Below, in pieces: positions 46,132 to 56,910 of a stretch of DNA of 64,000 nucleotides. The notes under the pieces were generated by a model that saw only the letters and a program-made list of their open reading frames with translations, searched no databases and was not told the origin of the DNA. How positions within the stretch are numbered: position 1 is the first letter of the stretch; each line of letters begins with the position of its first letter. This stretch comes from Bemisia tabaci (lineage: Eukaryota > Arthropoda > Insecta > Hemiptera > Aleyrodidae): NCBI RefSeq assembly GCF_918797505.1, contig NC_092795.1, forward strand, positions 34,831,131 through 34,895,130, given 5' to 3'. The translations under genes and the position numbers were made by a program.

Positions 46132-46613
46132 CTGCCGTGGTAAGGAATAACGCCGTACGAACATTCGAGAGTTGCCAAATTTCTCTTGATAAAACAAGTA
46201 TTTTTGACGACATTCATGCACACTTTTCTTCAAATTTTTCAGATATTTTAGGTTCAATTTCGTCCGGAATTGTCGAAAAATTTTGGGGGATAATATTCAC
46301 AATTTTCCCAGTGAATTCAGTTATATCAAAAAAAACTTAACAACGTCTGAAGGTTCATACACTGGAAAAAACACATTGGATTTAGAGTCCAGACTCTTAA
46401 AAACATTGACAAGAAAAAATACTCTTGATTCAATCGGATTTTTGCTTGAATCAAAAAGAAATCCGCATGAATTAAGAGGCTTGGTTCTTGATTTAAGCTA
46501 GATTCTGATTGAATCAAGAGTACTTTTTCTTGTCGATGTTTTTAAGAGTCTGGACTCTAGATCCAATGTGTGTGTTTTTTTCCAGTGTTTGGCGTTCTTC
46601 CTAAGCACGGCAG
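46132..46613. mobile_element. CTGCCGTGC-family MITE, copy 5, interrupted
   Basis: The left end CTGCCGTGGTAAGGAATAAC and right end GCGTTCTTCCTAAGCACGGCAG belong to one MITE, split at GGTTCATA/GGCGTTC by a CACTGGAAAA foldback (46360-46587). Uninterrupted copies (for example 57771-58009) give the empty site. Confidence 0.88.
46360..46587. mobile_element. CACTGGAAAA foldback family, copy 3 (nested)
   Basis: 228 bp, full length, inserted in the right arm of a CTGCCGTGC MITE. The left flank ends TA; the right flank begins TT. Confidence 0.9.
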
Positions 46614-47084
46614 AACTAAGGCACGTCACGAGTCACGGCGGCTAGCCCTAGAATTTTAGCCACGGAGTAGAAAGCGGATAGTTTCCACGCCAGTCCGACA
46701 ACGGGACACTCGGTGGCTTTTTCCTCACTTCCCATCAGAAGTCGAGACCCCCCTCCCTCCCATCGCTCCCGACGAATCTGTCAACCCCTCGCGGCTCTAC
46801 GGCTGCTTATTGTTTCTTCCACAAACTGTTTTTTGCCACGACGATTCATCACGACCGAAAAAACGAGCCTTTAAGAGCGGTAGACCACCGGAGTCGCCAG
46901 ATCTGGTCCTTGGATCCACCTCTTTCATTTATAACTGCAATACAAGGTTGTGCCGATATGTCTTACCTGGGGGGCCTCGCCCTGGAGCCGCTACGTGGCC
47001 CAACCCCAAGCCGCCCTCTATAACTCGGGTCATTGACGACCTAAGTTTACTAGGGGAAGTCGTCGAAAAAATTCCCTGACACGA

Positions 47085-47810
47085 CAAAACTGTCGCCAAA
47101 ATACTAAAGTTTAGATGTGGGCTAATTAAAGCGCTTGAGGAACCTATAACATGTTTTTCTTTTCAGAACTGTAAATGTTTTGGACATATCACACCATATT
47201 TTGAGCAAAAATAACCTTAACTTTACTCCAATTTCAAAAACAAGAGACACCACAACTCGCGTTGATGACGGTGCAGAGATACAACTATTCGTACTTGATG
47301 GATGTCTCTGTTGCATCTGCAAAATTGAAGGCGATATCGCACGGCATGAACTCGGAATGAGCCGTCCTAGCTGTCACTGAGGCATCCTTCAATTTCGGGA
47401 GGAAAGTTTAAAAAAACGAGACCCGACTTCGTCTCTCCTATTCTCGGCTGTGTTGCTCAAGTGGCGCTTGAAGCACCACCACAAATTAGACAAAAGGAAT
47501 TAAATACGGCAGGAAAAAGGACGCGCGTTCATGACGGCGCAGAAATACAACTATTCGTGCTTGATGGATGTCCGTGTTGCATCTGTAAAATTGAAGGCGC
47601 GAGGGGTGAACTCGCAATGCTCCCTTCTATACTGCCAATAATACTGTCGCTCAGATTCTAGAGAAAAGTTTAAAAACGAGGCTCTGATACGACTTACCTA
47701 TCTTTGGCTGTGTTGACATTTGATTTTTTTCTTCTTTTTCAATTTGCAGTCTGATTCTTCTTTCAAGATGTGTTTGTAGAATTATGTCAGCTTCATTGTG
47801 CTCGTCCCAT
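47085..47810 (+). repeat. composite repeat with two short-frame units
   Basis: Shares with 59195-60240 the 5' block (TTCCCTGACAC.., ACT(G)TCG..AAAATA), a conserved ATG frame (47180), a tandem repetition of the Cys-rich block about 265 bp later, and the 3' block (GCTGTGTTGACATTTGATTTTTTT..). The unit number differs, two here and three there. Confidence 0.75.
47180..47380 (+). CDS. short conserved ORF, copy A (66 codons), unknown
   Basis: From ATG 47180 to TGA. The peptide starts MDISHHILSKNNLNF and continues RVDDGAEIQLFVLDGC, then CCICKIEG. The copy at 59301-59516 starts MDINLDKSK and has the same second half, with ISK(T/M)RDT preceding it, so both the start codon and the reading frame are shared between copies that differ at many bases. 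It may be a transposon-borne microprotein or a decayed exon. The function is unknown, and the absence of long flanking frames argues for caution. Confidence 0.35.
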   Translation: MDISHHILSKNNLNFTPISKTRDTTTRVDDGAEIQLFVLDGCLCCICKIEGDIARHELGMSRPSCH

Positions 47811-47860
47811 ACAAACGACGGGGCACGTGCTTCGTGCTTTCAGCAAGCCTCGGGTCAATA

Positions 47861-48112
47861 CTGCCGTGCTGAGGAAAAACGCCGTATAAACACTCGAGAG
47901 TTGCAAAATATCCTCCGATAATATGTTCATGTTTAAGGGAGTCGAGAGTACTTTTTCTTCGAATTTTCAGATAATTTAGATGTGATTGCGGGTAAAATTC
48001 TCTGAAAAGCGGGAGGAAAAATAATCACAGATTTTCCTGAAAATTCGTATTTCAGCAGGGGAGATTTGGCAACGTCTGGAGGCTTAGGCGACGTTTTACC
48101 TTAGCACGGCAG
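47861..48112. mobile_element. CTGCCGTGC-family MITE, copy 6
   Basis: CTGCCGTGCTGAGGAAAAAC at left and CGACGTTTTACCTTAGCACGGCAG at right. Subterminal ACACTCGAGAGTTGC and GGCAACGTCTGGAGG. Confidence 0.8.
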
Positions 48113-48153
48113 AATATAACCCGGATTGGGCATCGAAGGGTTAAACTTCCTGA

Positions 48154-48652
48154 GAATGGAGATGTTGCATGTGTGAGGAATTTGCGATTTGGCTGTTGAT
48201 TCTTGTGTAAAAGTTCGATGGTGCCACTGGTTTTCTCTGAAATGAACTCCCAGGCTCAAAAAAAGCTCTCAAGTTGAGGCCAAAATGGAGGGGATATCCC
48301 ACGCTATCCTGAGAGTCCACGTCTACATCAAGACAAACTCTCCATGCAAAGATAGGGAGCAAATACATTGACAGGGCTGCCACTTTATTTGGGGACTCCA
48401 AAACTGAAAACACGGCAACCCTGCTAATGTATTTGCTCCCTATCTTTGCATGGAGAGTTTGTCTTGATGTAGGGGTAGACTCTCAGGATAGCGTGGGATA
48501 TCCCCTCCATTTTGGCCTCAACTTGAGAGCTTTTTTTGAGCTTGGGAATTGATTTCAGAAAAAACCAGTGGCACCGTCGTGTTTCTCGCGAACTTTTACA
48601 TAAAAATCATCAGTCAAATCCCAAATTCCTCACACATGCAACATCTCCATTT
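48154..48652. repeat. 500-bp palindrome, copy 1
   Basis: The arms pair from AATGGAGATGTTGCATGTG inward past CCAAAATGGAGGGGATATCC and AAAGATAGGGAGCAAATAC. The loop is about 45 bp (near 48375-48420). A second copy at 52998-53510 has the same arms. It is non-coding, with frames on both strands that mirror each other. Confidence 0.9.
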
Positions 48653-48779
48653 ACCCTAGATTATGAAAAATATGCTCATAAAATTTAAAGTTTCAGTGAA
48701 GTATTCCGTTTACTAACATCATAAATAGAAGGGTCGGTTCCTTTAAATCCGACCAAATAATAAACTGCCTGAAAAGAGG

Positions 48780-49300
48780 GCCCTGATTGGCCATCTAGGG
48801 CAGTGCCTCCCAGGCGCTCCGAGCCGGCAATGGCGCGAAGCTCCACCCACGCCCTCCCCTTCCCCAGGGGCCACTTATTTAATTAGCCGGCGCTCGCAAT
48901 TCGCAGCCGTGTTTTGAACTTGGAGCGGCGGACGCGAACACTAACGCGAACACGACCACATCGCTCAGTTCGATGCTCGATCGCGATTCCTCCACAAATA
49001 CGAGTGTTCCGCGAGGGGGTGCCGCTCCGCGCGGCTCACGCACGGATTTCCCACCCCGAGCGCCGCGCAGCTCCCGCGATCTGGCGGCGAGGCCTCGAAT
49101 CAATAATCACGGCTTGCAGATTCGCAAGACGTTAACGCACGCCGGTGCGGGCCACCGTGCCAGATCCTCATTCCGTCGATTCCTCAGCGAAGGAACGCAA
49201 CTCCGTTCCAACGTTGCAAAATTCATTCGAACGATTCGATTTACACGAGAGTGTACCCGTGCGATTTTCTCCGATATTTGTTTGATTATTCTATAAGATC
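48780..49300 (+). promoter_or_regulatory. CpG-rich candidate promoter/5' exon
   Basis: Strongly CpG-rich compared with its surroundings (for example CCGCGCGGCTCACGCACGG), preceded by TTATTTAATTAG at about 48868-48879. A 107-codon plus-strand frame from ATG 48973 exists, but a minus-strand frame overlaps it. This is the clearest CpG-dense block in the window outside repeats. The orientation and any gene are unproven. Confidence 0.3.
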
Positions 49301-49481
49301 AGAAGAAAAATAAGTTAAATTTCAGTTAGAAATGCCCGATGTTCTCCCGGTGAAAATGCAATTAGCGCGAAGAAAGTTGGCAACATTGAAATTTAGTAAC
49401 GTTCTATCGTGAGACAAACAATGATTCATGCTACTAAAAGGGGAAGTACGCCTTAGGATGCAGCCATGGGTCGAAGCCCCA

Positions 49482-49711
49482 CACTGGCAAAAAAACACAT
49501 TGGATCTAGAGTCCAGACTCTTGAAAACATTGACAAGAAAAAGGACTCTTGATTCAATCAGATTTAAGCTTAAATAAAAAAAAAAACCGCTCAAATTAAG
49601 AGGGTTGGTTCTTGATTTAAGCTTGAATCTGATTGAATCAGGAGCATTTTTTCTTTTCGATGTTTTTAAGAGTCTGAACTCTAGATCCAATGTGTTTTTT
49701 TTTTTCCAGTG
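49482..49711. mobile_element. CACTGGAAAA foldback family, copy 4
   Basis: CACTGGCAAAAAAACACATT to TTTTTTTTTCCAGTG, arms as in copy 1. CA flanks both sides. Confidence 0.88.
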
Positions 49712-50996
49712 CAATAGTGGGTAAGGACTATCCATACAGAGACAGTGTATTTTAGAGGTCCTCAAGTTAAGTTCAGAGGTCAACGCTATTTTGCCATAAC
49801 ACAATTCATAAGCAACTTAATGAGAATAAAGACTGATGGGGAGAATGAAAAGGCGCCTTCAAATCAGTGGTTGTGTGATTTGAGAGACTTGAAAGTTGTA
49901 ATAGTTGTATCGTGAATTTTGACTTATCTTGCCTGCATTGAACGCAGGTAACTGACAGATTTCGCTTGATTGACACAAAATTTGACAACGACTATAGGGG
50001 TAAAATATAGCAAAATATACCCGATTTTATTTTAAAAACTTCAATGTGGTGGTTGTTTAAATTTAGAAGCTTTCCTTGTATTTTTGAAGCGTTTCGCTGA
50101 AAGCGGACAGAGAGGCCTCGGAGCCGAAGCTAAAGCAGGGGTAGATATCGGATGAGTGTTTTGCCACGAATAGCAGAGGGGAGCTACTAGCTCCGTGGTA
50201 GAGACTACTTTATAATTTAGATATCTTTTATGCACTATAATAACTTACTCTATGGAAAATGAAGTGCCTGCTAGTTGATTTCCAGGGAGGAAGAGGGATA
50301 TGGAGAGAGTGGGAACAAGAGAGAGAAAAGAAGAGAGCGAAAGATTATAGGAGCAAAAAAAAAAAAAAAATGAAAAACAGCTTACGTCTAGGGCGTTTTT
50401 TCATTAAAATCAGATGACGTAGAAACGTACAGGTGATTGCACACGACGGAATATTCATTCTAAATTCTCAAAAGTTGCCGATAATGGAATTCGTGTGTTT
50501 GAATACACTTAAAGCAATCGAGGTTATGGGACATTTCGTCAACGATTTTTTGTCCGCGCACTTGTTTTTTCCAGTAGTTTACGTCCACTCGTTTTTTCGA
50601 AGGGGGAGTTTTGGTCCACTTACCACTTGAGACCCAAAGTTAATTGGTCCGCATGTAAATACAAACGACAATTATTGCTTACGACGTTTTTGGATGAAAA
50701 TGTTTAATGTCTTGGAGGATTGAGGGTTTACTTGTTGTTTTTTTTTTTTTTTGTTTGCTCCAACGGAACAAAATATATAATTGAGATTTTTGGTAAAAAT
50801 GAGGGAGCGTCATTTCCATGAGAGAAAATTCACTTAAACTCTCTACACCTCTTTGGTGCAACAGGACTTAATTATCTTTCAAGAAAATCCCATATTTTTA
50901 TACCTGAACTGGATAACCTTTTGATTTGCCTCAGCTAAAGGATCTCATATTTTTCCTGTGCATGATAACTTCGCTTCGGCACTGGTTTGCCGCAGC
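49712..50996. other. no gene seen
   Basis: Includes a purine-rich stretch (50290-50340) and A and T runs. No motif. Confidence 0.45.
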
Positions 50997-51119
50997 GCTT
51001 CGAGCTACTGCGAGCCACGCATTGGCGCCTACAAACCTAAGGGATACCTCGAGCATTGCGCAATGCGTGAGGTATCTGCTTAGGTTTGTAGGCGCCAGTG
51101 CGCTTTTCGTGCTGGCAGC
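50997..51119. repeat. GC-rich palindromic element, copy 2
   Basis: Core GGCGCCTACAAACCTAAGGG, then GCATTGCGCAATGCGTGAGG, then the inverted TTAGGTTTGTAGGCGCC. Matches 86-240; the outer arms are diverged. Confidence 0.7.
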
Positions 51120-52551
51120 ACGTCACATCACTCTGCTTTATGCAAGAGCCTATTATTTAAACTGGCGGAGTCAGCGTTTTTCAACTCATGATTTTTATAT
51201 GTTTGCACACTCTGCAAGGATTACTTTAAATTGATAAAAAAAAGTGTATATATGAAAGGAAAATTTAATGTGTGTTTTGTAAATATTAAGGTGTTTCCTT
51301 GTCGTATTTAATGATTTTCAAAGCACATTAATTTTTTCCTTTATATTTTGTGCTCCTTCTGTGCTGCAGCGTTGTGTGAGCGCAACCAAACGCTCAAAAT
51401 AGGACGTATTTGACTCTGAAAGATCGATGTACAAATGGGCTAAAACTGAAGATTGCGTGCTTCTCGGTTTTTTCCCTCTTTCATTCATTTGTGCATTGTT
51501 TCTTTCGACACAACTACTGCTCATAGACTTTAATATAAATGCCATCGCTCGGAAAAGGTTTTACAAATATTTGCCAATTTTTAAAAATGTAAATGTTTTT
51601 AAAATAAAGTAATATTTTCATTTAAAAAAAGTATTTAGGTTTATTTTCATCGAAAATTTTAAGAATGGAAATAAAACCAAATATTCACCCATGACAATTT
51701 AAAAAGATTGATCAAAAGAAGGAAATAACATTTCATTTAAAAAATGAGTTACCACAACAACTTTTCCGTCCCTCTCAATTTTCTTATTTCATTATTGTCA
51801 ATATAATTTTACATACGGACTAAAATATGACACTTGGGCCAAGTCGTTGTTGCTTATTCCACGCGTGGACGTAAACTACTGGACAAAACAGGTGTGCGGA
51901 CCAAAATCGTTGACGGAATGCCCTGAAACCGCAATCGGTAATGATCAATACGCACTGCCTTATCGACTATCGATTAATTGTAGTTTATGGATTTGCCGAG
52001 AATAACATCGGAATATATTGATTCAGTGACTAAGTACGTCATTCGACATACCTAATGTCGAACTCTTGGTTCAAACAAAATAAATAATATGACATGACAT
52101 AACCTCACGTGCAAATTCTTCTTGAGTTACTTGTGTTAATTCATTACAATGTAGCCATAGACGGGTCATAAACTATAATAGGGGACTCATTTAACGCAAG
52201 GAATTCCGATCGTAAGAAACACTTGGGCATACATTTTACTATCATGGCGCGAGTCAAAAATAAGGTTATACGTGTTTTTTTTTACGATTGAACTATGACG
52301 TAGCCACTAAATCAATCTATGGTAATAAATGCCTACTTGAGAAATTTCTCACTGGACATAGTGAATAATTTCAAATAGATTTCAGGTGCAAACAGAATTC
52401 TCGAATATTTCTCTCTTACTGAATTAATATTTCCCTCCCCCTCACACTCTCTACAAGAGTTTAAATGCGCTCCAAAGCTTGATTGACGACCGAGTGAAAT
52501 ATCCGGCCGATTAACTCATACGAGCTTTGAACTGCATGCAGCTCCTGCTGC
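51120..52551. other. no gene seen
   Basis: AT-rich. A 75-codon minus-strand frame (51318-51545) is overlapped by a plus-strand frame. Confidence 0.4.
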
Positions 52552-52725
52552 TAGTGGCGTAGCATGTTTTGCGATGTATCGAATGATCTGCCATTTATTA
52601 GACCTATGAAGGAGGATCGATAAACATTAGACAAGGTGTTCACAACGAACACCCTAATAATCGATTTTTCACAATATCTTCAAATAGGGAACTATCGATG
52701 ATCGATCATTCACGCTTCGTCACTA
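52552..52725. mobile_element. hAT-type palindromic MITE, copy 3
   Basis: TAGTGGCG to CGTCACTA, centre GTGTTCACAACGAACAC. The 8-bp duplication CCTGCTGC is perfect (52544-52551 and 52726-52733). Confidence 0.92.
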
Positions 52726-52997
52726 CCTGCTGCTTGTCAGAGGTCAAACGTAAGACAATTTCTTGAGGCATTGTGAGAAAGCTTGTTACCTTTCGCACAT
52801 CGAAAATTCCTCTAAATTTAAGTCATTCCAGTCAAATTGTGATAAGGTCAATCGACGAGAGCTTGATTGGTTTGCTTCCTGGTATAAGTCAGCAACCAAA
52901 TATTTTGGACCCGATGACACCTACAGAAATATCGAACCTCGGATGTTCTTGTAAAAATTGAGTTGCTTATATCAAGTTTGCAACCTTGAAATGAAGT

Positions 52998-53510
52998 AAA
53001 TGGAGATGTTGCATGTGTGAGAGTTTTGCGATTTGACCATTGATTCTTATGTAAAAGTTCGCGAGAAACACGATGGTGCCACTGGGTTTCTCTGAAATCA
53101 TCTCCCAAGCTCAAAAAAAGCTCTCAAAGTAGGCCAAAATGGAGGGGATATCCCACCCTTCCCTGAGAGTCCACCTCTGCATCATAACAAACTCTCCATG
53201 TAAAGATAGGGAGCAAATACCTACATTAGCAGTGATGGCGTGTTTTCAGTTTTGGAGTCCCCAAGTAAAATGGGCAACCCTGCCAATGTATTTTCTCCCT
53301 ATCTTTGCATGGAGAGTTTGTTTTGATGTAGAGGTGGACTCTCAGGGTAGGGTAGGATATCCCCTCCATTTTGGCCTCACTTCGAGAGCTTTTTTTGAGC
53401 TTGGGAGTTGATTTCAGAGAAAACCAGTGGCACCATCGTGTTTCTAGCGAACTTTTACATAAGAATCAATGGTCAAATCGCAAATCTCTCACACATGCAA
53501 CGTCTCCATT
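52998..53510. repeat. 500-bp palindrome, copy 2
   Basis: Same arms as 48154-48652, with a slightly different loop (near 53220-53285). The left end AAATGGAGATGTTGCATGTG pairs with the right end at 53510. Confidence 0.9.
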
Positions 53511-53530
53511 CCTTCGCCTAGAAAACGACG

Positions 53531-54905
53531 AACCATTCTGTACATTAATTTGATAGAAAATGTCATACACCGTGTTTCTAAAGAACGACACATTGGTTGC
53601 ATAGAAACTCGGCGTCCGGACAGTTCTCATTATTTTATTCTGCTCTATGAAAATCAATCTTCTTAACGCGATTTCAAAGACACGCGCTGCTGACCCACTG
53701 GAATGTTACCTATGAGTATCTCTCATAAGTCAAACAGGGTTTGAGAAACGACAATGAATGCAACTTTAGTGTTGGGAACTAGCGTGCAAATACGAGAGGA
53801 CTTGAAAAGCGGGGAAGAATCAAGGACTTTTCTAGTTGGGAAGAGCGACGACGAACCATTCTGTACATTAATTTGATAAAAAATGTCATACACTGTGTTT
53901 CTAAATAACGACACATTGGTTGCATAGAAACTCGGGCGTCCGGACAGTTCTCATTATTTTATTCTGCTCTATGAAAATCAATCTTCTTAACGCGATTTCA
54001 AAGACACGCGCTGCTGACCCACTGGAATGTTACCTATGAGTATCTCTCATAAGTCAAACAGGGTTTGAGAAACGACAATGAATGCAACTTTAGTGTTGGG
54101 AACTAGCGTGCAAATACGAGAGGACTTGAAAAGCGGGGAAGAATCAAGGACTTTTCTAGTTGGGAAGAGCGACGACGAACCATTCTGTACATTAATTTGA
54201 TAAAAAATGTCATACACTGTGTTTCTAAATAACGACACATTGGTTGCATAGAAACTCCCACTGAAAAAAAATTCTCGGCGTTTTTACCAAGGTCCGTTGG
54301 TACCTTTACCATCTCACTTTTTTTACCAATTATTGGTAATTTTACAAAGACAGACTGGTAAGCTTACCTAAAACCTGTATTTTTACTGCTTTTTTCAGGT
54401 AAGAATGCCACTTTTATTGGAAATCAATTCCCGGTAACTTTGCCATTTTATCTCGGTAATTTTACTACAGTCGATAAAAAATGTTGGCGTTTTTACCAAG
54501 GTCCAGTAAAATTACCGAGAAAGTTCATTAATTTTACTGAGATTCTCGGTAAAATTACCAATTCCATAAATGGTAATTTTACCCAGGAAAAACTGGGATC
54601 AAATAGAACCCTGAATTTTTGGTAATATTACCTTTTCCTTAGTAAGTACACCGAGATTTTTTTTTCAGTGCGGCGTCTGGACGGTTCTCATTATTTTATT
54701 CTGCTCTATGAAAATCAATCTCCTTAACGCGATTTCAAAGACACGCGCTGCTGACCCACTGGAATGTTACCTACGAGTATCTCTCATAAGTCAAACAGGG
54801 TTCGAGGAACGACAATGAATGCAACTTTAGTGTTGGGAACTAGCGTGCAAATACGAGAGGACTCGAAAAGCGGGGAAAAATCAAGGACTTTTCCAGTTGG
54901 GAAGA
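53531..54905. repeat. 324-bp tandem array, three units, third split by a MITE
   Basis: AACCATTCTGTACATT starts units at 53531, 53854 and 54178. The third continues after the insertion at 54671 and ends near 54905. Units 1 and 2 share an almost identical right part, units 2 and 3 an identical left part, while the outermost parts are diverged. That pattern means the middle 324 bp was duplicated recently within an older pair. A 63-codon frame appears twice as an exact copy (53723-53914 and 54047-54238, minus), which is an effect of the duplication, not two genes. Confidence 0.92.
54259..54670. mobile_element. CACTGAAAAAAA-type MITE nested in the tandem array
   Basis: Ends CACTGAAAAAAAATTCTCGG and CCGAGATTTTTTTTTCAGTG. 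The interior is rich in GGTAA(T/A)TTTTAC words, inverted around the middle. It lies between GAAACTC and GGCGTC, which are contiguous in units 1 and 2, so the empty site is known. 412 bp. Confidence 0.88.
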
Positions 54906-55400
54906 GCCCGTTGCAAAAGGGAGACTGGGATTGTGCTCAAAGGAGGCGGAAGCCACCTTCGGAGACGGATCCACACACGTCATGACACTTCCACTTCCCA
55001 TCAGGAGACCCGATTTCCGGGCCGTCTCCTTCGAGTGAGGCCCCGAGAACACCCCCTCCTCCCGTACCTAGCGCGTTACAGCAATGCTTTCCAGGGGCAG
55101 GGGGGCGAGTCGATTTATCACCACTGCTTAGTAATCGTATTTATAACCACCCTCATCCCCCATCCCTCTTGCTCCTTCGGCGGTGCCTGCCCATCTCTCT
55201 CCTTCCCGGGATCCCCTTCCGCGCCGCACGCTCATCTAACCAGGGTTGTCGGATCGTTTGCAATTCTCCTCGTTTATCGAAATAAACGACTATGAAATGG
55301 GATGCAATAAAAAACAATTTAAAAAACGGGTAACGAGGCTAATTTTCACGAATAAAACCAAAATGTTTCGGGTGAAAACTCAGCCTTCCTCAGTTGGATA

Positions 55401-55894
55401 CACTGGAAAAAAACACACATTGGATCTGAATCACTAAATACAAAAAGGGCACATGTCCAGAAAACCAAATTGTTCAGGAGACCCAAAAAACTGTTTATTT
55501 CGTGGTAGATATTTTTTGGATAGTCGTTATATTTAAAAAAAAACCGGCGCGGAGCAAAGCGGAGCGCCGGTTTTTCTAAACAAAATGACTTTCCAAACAA
55601 TATCTACCACGAAATAAACTATTTTTTTGTGTCTCCTGAACAATTTGGTTTTCTGGACATGTGCCCTTCTTGTATTTAGTGATTCATCTACAGTCCAGAC
55701 TCTTAGAAACATCGACAAGAAAAAAATACTCTTGATTCAATCAGATTTAAGCTTAAATCAAGAACCAAGCCTCTTAATTTGAGCGGATTGCCTTTTGATT
55801 TAAGCTTAAATCTGATTGAATCAAGAGTCCTTTTTCTTATCAATGATTTCAAGAGTCTGGATTCTAGATCCAATGTGTTTTTTTTTTTCCAGTA
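55401..55894. mobile_element. CACTGGAAAA foldback family, copy 5 (interrupted)
   Basis: CACTGGAAAAAAACACACAT then GGATCT before the insertion, and ACAGTCCAGACTC after it, ending TTTCCAGTA. Flanked by TA on both sides. The inner element begins exactly in the GGATCTAGAGTCCAG block. Confidence 0.88.
55428..55685. mobile_element. 258-bp MITE with GAATCACTAAATAC ends, 4-bp TSD
   Basis: The arms pair over about 110 bp (GAATCACTAAATACAA, GGGCACATGTCCAGAAAACC, TTGTTCAGGAGAC, TTTATTTCGTGGTAGATATT). The loop contains a CCGGCGCGGAGC / GCGGAGCGCCGG hairpin. ATCT at 55424-55427 and 55686-55689 is the target duplication. The superfamily is uncertain from a 4-bp duplication alone. Confidence 0.9.
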
Positions 55895-56134
55895 TAAAAT
55901 CGTAAAAAGAAAACTGGTAATAATCTAAAATGGTACCTGATTTTCATGACGACATTCTCGCTTTGAAAGGTACAGCCAGGTACTATTTTAGATTTTCACC
56001 ATTTTCCTTTCCACTTTTTTATCAAACTGAGGAAGGCTGAGTTTTCAGCCGAAACGTTCTGGTGTTATTCGTGAAATTAGCCTTTACCGCTTACCCGTTA
56101 CCCGCTTTTTACATTGTTTTTTTTATTGCACATC

Positions 56135-56910
56135 TTGTCACGGGCTGCGGAGCGTCAATCATATCTCATGAAATAGAATAGTTGAGGCACGCAATATCAA
56201 AATGGCACCGAGTCATCTTCTCAAATTTTAGAAAGCCGCGGAAAACTATGATTTCTATTTCGATGCGATCACTTTTTTTAGACACACTTTTTTTGTGCCT
56301 TTTTAATCCTGCATTTTTCAGTTGCGACACCCAAATGGCACGAAATGACGAAAAAATGGGGTAGTCGAGAAGGACGATGTTAAAGGTCGCAATTCAGTTT
56401 CAGTTCTTCAGAACAATTTAGTCTGAACTCGCATAAAACCAATGATAATGGTATGGCTTTGAGTATGGCTTGAGACTTTCGTCAAATGTTTTTGCGAGTG
56501 TTGGGAAATGTTCAGCGGCAAAAACTGAAAGTCAATGCTATTGAGTCTACACAGATTTTTCCGCTGTTCTGAACAATCTACTTTTCTACCTTATGGTACA
56601 CTTTGCATACCTCTGTCACAATTAATACACATTCCGTGAATTATTTTGACGGTTTCTTAGAGGCCGCTTGAGTCTGACGGCGATTTTGATGACCTTTGAT
56701 AAGTATCTAACGGGAGAACTTCGGAAGAAAAGCCTCATGGTGCTAAAGGTTAAAGAAACGAATGAAAGCCCAGCTTTTCCTTATTTGTTGGGTGTTCGTA
56801 AATGTCACCAACGATTACGTAATAAACTGTTAAGTGATCAAAATGAGAAACCAAATCCACAAGAAAAGTATTCGAATTTCAAAAGTCATTTCGACCATAA
56901 AACTGTGTTT
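56135..56910. other. no gene called
   Basis: Unique sequence. A 93-codon plus-strand frame (56668-56949) runs into the following MITE and lacks an ATG at its start. Confidence 0.4.

Larger units (their letters stand above)
55301..56134. mobile_element. outer element of a three-level nest
   Basis: Inverted arms of about 105 bp: the left GATGCAATAAAAAACAATTT.. to ..CTCAGCCTTCCTCAGTTGGA (55301-55400), the right, inverse, 56023-56134. Both arms carry AACTGAGGAAGGCTGAGTTT and CCGAAACGTT-type sequence (left arm on the minus strand). Between them sits a CACTGGAAAA foldback, itself interrupted by a 258-bp MITE. The sequence 55895-56022 is unique interior. Confidence 0.82.

Noticed and set aside
53531..54905. 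Regular direct repeats considered as a CRISPR array
   Set aside because: Units of 324 bp are contiguous with no spacers; this is a eukaryotic tandem duplication.
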